A stretch of 64,000 nucleotides of DNA, from contig JAHHHU010000001.1 of the NCBI GenBank assembly GCA_019359175.1, positions 1 to 64,000 of the forward strand. Direction: 5' to 3'. The notes beneath the pieces were generated by a model. It searched no databases and had not been told where the DNA came from. It worked only from the letters and a program-made list of their open reading frames with translations. A program made the translations under genes and the position numbers. Shown one piece after another: positions 58,841-64,000 of the stretch. The DNA is from Phormidium tanganyikae FI6-MK23 (GTDB lineage Bacteria; Cyanobacteriota; Cyanobacteriia; Leptolyngbyales; Leptolyngbyaceae). Each line of letters starts with the position of its first letter. The first letter of the stretch is position 1.

Positions 58841-59386
58841 CTAGCGCTGCGGTTCCGGCTCGAAACTCGGCGCGTATGCCTGTAACAAGCTGCTGACTTG
58901 CGTAAGAATTTCGTCTTTGGAGCTTTTTCCTAAAATCTGACGCTCTGGGAAGAAATCTGGTTTGTCGAGGTTCTTCGCGATCGCTTCTGCCACTCGCTGG
59001 GAAATCACGCCCTGCAAACCTTCTTTCGCGTGTTGCCGCTGATAGTTCGCGCCTTCTTCGGTCGTAGCGTAAAGCGGCGGCAAACGGTTTAACGCATAAG
59101 CAGCAATATCGCCCAGATCTAAAGTTCGATCGCTGGTTGCCTCAATTTCTGCGACTCGCGCGATCGCCTCGGTCAAGACCAATTCTTCCATCACATTGAT
59201 GAACTGCTTCCGAGGAACGGCGACCACTTCCCCAGTCAGCAACGCCCCCATCAAGCGATCAAGCGCCATATATTCTTCGATCGACAGTTCCGAGGCGGTA
59301 TCGCAGATGCGCCCTACTTCGGCTTCCATCGCTGGTGTCAAATAGCCATCTTGAAGGGCTTGATCAACGATCTTTTCAATGCTCAT
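58841..59386 (-). CDS. ComFB-domain late competence protein
   Basis: NVMEELVLTEAIARVAEIE...DIAAYALNRLPPLYATTEEG. Confidence 0.82.
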   Translation of the reverse strand: MSIEKIVDQALQDGYLTPAMEAEVGRICDTASELSIEEYMALDRLMGALLTGEVVAVPRKQFINVMEELVLTEAIARVAEIEATSDRTLDLGDIAAYALNRLPPLYATTEEGANYQRQHAKEGLQGVISQRVAEAIAKNLDKPDFFPERQILGKSSKDEILTQVSSLLQAYAPSFEPEPQR

Positions 59387-59755
59387 ATCGCCTCTTTCAA
59401 CTCCATCGCAGCAGATTGTTTATAGATAACCCCGATACCCATTTTGCCCTAGTTTGAGTGCCCAAGAACACTTTGATTAAACCTTGATCAAAGCAAGACG
59501 AGAATAGAGCGCTTGGGTTAGGTTCTTTAGTTTCCAATGAATACAGATGATCGCGGAAATGTCGATCGCGTCATTGTTGTACCATACTGAGTTTTTTTTG
59601 TAGCATCGAGTTTTACTGAATTTTCGATAAAACGAGCTGATAAAATCATAAATTTGTCTTGAAAGATTCAATTCTGTAGCTTGGGACACAGGTGAACGAA
59701 GGCACTCAAAGCGAGTACAGTGAAACATACCGCGCGGTAAAGGGCATTGAGAGCG

Positions 59756-60943
59756 ATGAAGATTTTGGTGCTGACTTGGGAATTTCCACCTCGAATTGTG
59801 GGCGGGATCGCACGCCACGTTGGGGAGCTTTACCCGGAGTTGGTGAAATTGGGGCATCAGATTCAGCTAGTTACAGTGGAGTTTGGGCAAGCGCCGCACT
59901 TTGAAGTGGTGGATGGGGTGCAGGTTCATCGGGTCGCTGTGCCGAAGCATGAGGATTTTTTCCAGTGGGTCTGTGCGATGAATGACAGCATGGGACAGCA
60001 TGGCGGTAAGTTGATGCTGGAAGAAAGCGGGTTCGATGTGATCCACGCGCATGATTGGCTGGTTGGGGATGCCGCGATCGCGCTAAAACATCATTTTCGA
60101 GTGCCGCTGGTAGCAACGATTCACGCGACGGAACACGGGCGACATGGCGGAATCTTCAACTCAACCCAGCAATACATTCATGCTAAAGAACGGGTGCTGA
60201 CGCATGAAGCATGGCGCGTGATTGTCTGCACGAATTTTATGCGGCGGGAAGTTGAGCAGACTTTATTTACGCCGTGGGATAAAATTGATGTTGTGTACAA
60301 CGGGATTCGGCGCGAGAAGAAGCAGCTTGATCCGACGTTCGACTACTGGGAGTTTCGGCGGCGTTTTGCGTTCGATGACGAGAAGATCGTTTACTACGTT
60401 GGCAGAATGACTTATGAAAAAGGGGTTTCTGGCTTAATTCAAGCCGCTCCGAAGATTCTGCATGACATGAATCAGCGGGTGAAGTTTGTTTTTATCGGCG
60501 GCGGACACACGGAACATCTGAAACAGCAGGCGAAGGATCTAGGCATCTGGGATCGCTGTTTCTTCGCGGGATTTATGCCCGATCATGAACTCGATCGCTT
60601 TCAAACGATCACGGATTGTGCAGTTTTTCCAAGCCTATACGAACCGTTCGGAATCGTGGCACTCGAAAGCTTTGCGGCAAGAGTCCCCGTCGTCGTGTCG
60701 GATGCGGGTGGATTCCCGGAAGTGGTGCGGCATGGTAGAACAGGGATCGTGAGTTGGGCAAACAATTCGGACTCGATCGCGTGGGGCATTCTGGAAGTCT
60801 TAAAGCGTCCAGAGTTTGCGCGATCGCTCGTGAATAACGCCTACGAAGATTTATCCCGACGGTTTGACTGGTTCAAACTCGCACAACAGACCGAAGCAGT
60901 TTATGGTCGAGTGTTGCACGAGCGGACACAAGTTCACTGGTAA
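59756..60943 (+). CDS. glycosyltransferase family 4 (glycogen synthase-like)
   Basis: MKILVLTWEFPPRIVGGIARHVGELYPEL; EPFGIVALESFAARVPVVVSDAGGFPEVV. Confidence 0.9.
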   Translation: MKILVLTWEFPPRIVGGIARHVGELYPELVKLGHQIQLVTVEFGQAPHFEVVDGVQVHRVAVPKHEDFFQWVCAMNDSMGQHGGKLMLEESGFDVIHAHDWLVGDAAIALKHHFRVPLVATIHATEHGRHGGIFNSTQQYIHAKERVLTHEAWRVIVCTNFMRREVEQTLFTPWDKIDVVYNGIRREKKQLDPTFDYWEFRRRFAFDDEKIVYYVGRMTYEKGVSGLIQAAPKILHDMNQRVKFVFIGGGHTEHLKQQAKDLGIWDRCFFAGFMPDHELDRFQTITDCAVFPSLYEPFGIVALESFAARVPVVVSDAGGFPEVVRHGRTGIVSWANNSDSIAWGILEVLKRPEFARSLVNNAYEDLSRRFDWFKLAQQTEAVYGRVLHERTQVHW

Positions 60944-60946
60944 AAC

Positions 60947-62329
60947 TTAAGATCCTTGCAGTAAGAGATGAATCGGGACCCCTAAGCCCAGTGAGTAGCG
61001 AGTCAGCAGGAACAGCGACACGATCGCCAAAAAGAACGCGGTACAGTACAAATCCTGCATCGTACACGAGAGCTTTTCTTGATTTAAGCCGTAGAGATTC
61101 ACCGAATAAAGCGGCAAATCGCTCATTGCAATTACGACGATCGCGCCGAGTTCTCCGAACTTAGAAAACGCTAACGGCATCCCGATCCCAATCATGGCGA
61201 ACCGGACAAAGTTACTCTGCGCCGAGTACATAGGCTTGCTAATTGCCATCAGTGCGGGGCTAGTGGTGTAGAACAAGACTGAAAACCAAATTCCAGAGCA
61301 GAGAATCGGCATCATCCAGGTCGCTTGCTGGTACTGATCCCAATGTTTATTTCTGCCTTGATACAGTAGCATAATGATCCAATCGCCACAGGTGGTCAAT
61401 CCCGCAAGCAGCACTGCTAAACCGAGCAGCAATAACCAGCGCTGTTTTACAATCTTTTCGCGCAAATGTGATCGCGGTAAATCTAACTGCTTAGAAATCG
61501 CGGGATAAATCACCTTACCGCTCAACTCTCGAATCACATCGCGCGGAATACTCGCAAGCGTGTAAGCGATCGTATAAACGCCCAACTTCTCAAACGACAG
61601 CAGCTTTGCCAAAATAAAGCGATCGGCTTGATCCGCTACAAACATGATCGAAGATGCCACCGCTACCCATTTACCAAAATTCTGAATTTCCTTAAGAATC
61701 TCTCGATCCATGCGGAAGCGGTTGCGCTGTGTTGGATCGATGAAGTGACTACACAACATATGCATCCCCGATCCGACCACATTTCCAAGCGCCAACGACC
61801 AAACCGACGGATTCCACCAGCACAACAAAATGAGACAGCTTAAAGTGAATGCCGTGAGCAGCAACTCATAAATCATCAACTTGCGAACTTCAATATTTCG
61901 CTCCCAGCTCAACAACGCGGTAGAACCAAATCCATCTAGCACTGCTGTAAATCCAACAAGGGGCAGGAGTACCATCAGTTCGCCTTGAGGATCTTGCGCT
62001 TTGTAGAACTGAGCAACCGGATAGGTTAATAGCCAACTCAAACCCCAAATCTGAAAGCCGCGAATCACCTTCAGCGACCAAGCAGTATCAAGAAAAACCG
62101 GATCATCGCCGCGCTTATTGTTAATAATGCTTTGGGTGATGCCATAGTCGGAAAATAGTTCAATCCCCATTTTGACGGTGTTGACCAGTGCCATTAGTCC
62201 AAAGAACTCTGGCACCAGTAAGCGCGTCAAAATGAGATTGCTGCCGAGTCGGAGGATTTGTCGGCTTCCGTAGCCCGCGATCGTCCAAAATGCACCCCGG
62301 ATAGCTAACTGTTTGAGCGAATTCGTCAT
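60947..62329 (-). CDS. oligosaccharide flippase / polysaccharide biosynthesis (Wzx-like)
   Basis: Multi-TM; RGAFWTIAGYGSRQILRLGSNLILTRLLVPEFFGLMALV. Confidence 0.88.
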   Translation of the reverse strand: MTNSLKQLAIRGAFWTIAGYGSRQILRLGSNLILTRLLVPEFFGLMALVNTVKMGIELFSDYGITQSIINNKRGDDPVFLDTAWSLKVIRGFQIWGLSWLLTYPVAQFYKAQDPQGELMVLLPLVGFTAVLDGFGSTALLSWERNIEVRKLMIYELLLTAFTLSCLILLCWWNPSVWSLALGNVVGSGMHMLCSHFIDPTQRNRFRMDREILKEIQNFGKWVAVASSIMFVADQADRFILAKLLSFEKLGVYTIAYTLASIPRDVIRELSGKVIYPAISKQLDLPRSHLREKIVKQRWLLLLGLAVLLAGLTTCGDWIIMLLYQGRNKHWDQYQQATWMMPILCSGIWFSVLFYTTSPALMAISKPMYSAQSNFVRFAMIGIGMPLAFSKFGELGAIVVIAMSDLPLYSVNLYGLNQEKLSCTMQDLYCTAFFLAIVSLFLLTRYSLGLGVPIHLLLQGS

Positions 62330-62336
62330 GTTTTGT

Positions 62337-63995
62337 TTATCGAGTGTTTCTTGCTGGCGTTGCGGTGTTGGCGGCTAGATAGCCCCAGAGATAGGCGGTC
62401 GGAGAAATGGATTGCATCACCGTAAATTCTGTTGCCATCGGGAACAGAAAAATATCGAAATACGATTCGGTGGCGGGCCAATCCATTGGAGCAGGAAACA
62501 TCACATCTTTGAAAAGGTCGATCGTCCAGGTTTTGCTATAAAACACCGGATCGTAGGGTCCGTACAGGGTAATTCCGGGTGGCGGGTCAACTCCTTGCAC
62601 TCGCTGATCGAGGATCAAGGGATTTTTGGGGCTGCGGTAGCCGAGTCCGGTCGTGTAAGTCATATTGTCGGGATTTGCTCCCAGGGCGAACTGAGTCGCG
62701 AGAACGCCCGATCGCAGATATTTTGCGTTTTGGGTGAGATAGTGGGCACGCACGATCGGGATTCCTTTAGGCGCACCGAGTCCGCTCCCCCAGCCCAGCG
62801 GATTATACGGAAGATCTTTCGACCATTTGAAGGCAGTTTGCTCACTGACGGCTAAAGCGGCATCTGCATCTCGAATTAGGGCAGCGATCGCATTTTGCTG
62901 AACAGCGGGATCGACTGAACTTTTAGGCATCCGGGCATACAGAAAGGCAGCATCGCGCTGATCGTGTTCGTCCCAAACGATGGCTTCTTGTTTCGGATCT
63001 TTGAAAACGGTACTTTGCAAAAAGAGTTGATGCCAGGAAGAATCGCCCGTGAGCCGGAAAAGCTCTAGAGCCGCTAGATTTCGGCTATCGCGGACGGATT
63101 TACTGACTGAAGTTTTCGCGGCTTCTCGTTCTGCGTATGTCATCGCACGTAAGGCACTTTCTTGATAAGTTTGCGCGAGTTTGGCATCTCTCGACTTCAG
63201 CGCGTTGGACACTCGTGCGGCGGCTCCAGCGTACAGATAGCTCGACCACATATCTGGCGCGTAGGCGTAAACTTTGTAAGATTCCTGCCAACTGGCTTCA
63301 CCGAGCCTGGGATCGCGCTGCGACTGAATTCCGCCGCGAATGCCTCCATCAGCCGTTTGCATCCGCCGAAAGAAATCGAGCGTCCACAGCGCTTCGTTGA
63401 TCACATCCGGTAAGCCGTTTTTGGACTCTGGCAAATTGAGCGAAACTCGATCGAAGTAAGCTGGAAACAGTTCGTCGAGTTCGATCAGGTGTCGTGAAAC
63501 TTCGACGTGCTGAATCCGCCGATCCCAGTCTCCCGCATCGAAATAACCACCCCAAGCATCGGGAACAACGCGCTTAGTTTCTGTTTCTGCAAGTTTTTTA
63601 ACAAATTCGGCTGAACCAATTCCTTGATCAACGCTGGAGATCGGTGCAGTGGATTCATATACCGTTGTCCCATCTTTCGGATGAAAGGGGCGCGGTCGTG
63701 TCCACTTGGTATAGGGTTCTGTTAGCGCCATGCCGCTGCGCTGATGGTATAGTCCACGCGCTGAGATGTAGAAGGCGTTTTTCCAGGCATCTGGGCTGAT
63801 TTGGAACGAGAAGGAACACCCGATCGCTTCGACGCAGACGCGGTATTTTCCGGGAGCTTGGACTTTAGTGAAGTCCATCAGATACACATTGGTGTTTGTG
63901 TAATTGCGCGATCGTGGATCTTCGTTTTCTTGGCTGGTGCGCGATAGCTGCGTTTTTCCAGTGAATACTTTCTGGTTTGTTTTCTCGTCGATCAC
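62337..63995 (-). CDS. glycoside hydrolase family 9 (endoglucanase-like, N-terminus beyond window)
   Basis: WGGYFDAGDWDRRIQHVEVSRHLIELDELFP; DADAALAVSEQTAFKW; FALGANPDNMTYTTGLGYRSPKNP; open at right window edge. Confidence 0.85.
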   Translation of the reverse strand: MIDEKTNQKVFTGKTQLSRTSQENEDPRSRNYTNTNVYLMDFTKVQAPGKYRVCVEAIGCSFSFQISPDAWKNAFYISARGLYHQRSGMALTEPYTKWTRPRPFHPKDGTTVYESTAPISSVDQGIGSAEFVKKLAETETKRVVPDAWGGYFDAGDWDRRIQHVEVSRHLIELDELFPAYFDRVSLNLPESKNGLPDVINEALWTLDFFRRMQTADGGIRGGIQSQRDPRLGEASWQESYKVYAYAPDMWSSYLYAGAAARVSNALKSRDAKLAQTYQESALRAMTYAEREAAKTSVSKSVRDSRNLAALELFRLTGDSSWHQLFLQSTVFKDPKQEAIVWDEHDQRDAAFLYARMPKSSVDPAVQQNAIAALIRDADAALAVSEQTAFKWSKDLPYNPLGWGSGLGAPKGIPIVRAHYLTQNAKYLRSGVLATQFALGANPDNMTYTTGLGYRSPKNPLILDQRVQGVDPPPGITLYGPYDPVFYSKTWTIDLFKDVMFPAPMDWPATESYFDIFLFPMATEFTVMQSISPTAYLWGYLAANTATPARNTR

Positions 63996-64000
63996 CGAAA

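Overview
This 64 kb window is cyanobacterial chromosome, probably a filamentous Leptolyngbya-like or related lineage. It has abundant HIP1-type GCGATCGC sites, psaL, a carboxysome-type BMC shell protein, CcsA, and an hmpF plus hmp-like taxis locus. The left part (about 0.2-15.2 kb) looks like an eroded accessory region. It holds two toxin-antitoxin loci whose toxins carry in-frame stop codons, a nonsense-split FAD oxidoreductase remnant, a frameshifted MFS/GPH transporter, a hypothetical gene split by TAG, 3'-half tRNA-Thr(CGU)-like and tRNA-Gly(GCC)-like fragments, an approximately 250 bp direct repeat about 11 kb apart, and a MITE-like element. From 15.2 kb onward the content is mostly intact core genes: adenosine deaminase, ccsA, tilS, hmpF and the five-gene chemotaxis cluster with a giant CheA, two GT4 glycosyltransferases, a tandem peptide-type ABC ATPase, Mn catalase, an NB-ARC/14xWD40 protein, rpmF, sbcC, psaL, glutaminase, a sigma/anti-sigma pair, ComFB, a Wzx-like flippase and a GH9 glycosidase. 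I found no CRISPR array, rRNA gene or complete tRNA. The items most worth following up are the tRNA-fragment-bounded decay zone, the repeated in-frame nonsense codons in otherwise well-conserved ORFs, the orphan SecD-P1-head lipoprotein, the CDC48-like AAA with a GvpG-like small ORF, and the shared acidic linker sequence of the MCP and the giant CheA. All calls are by eye; no database search was run.
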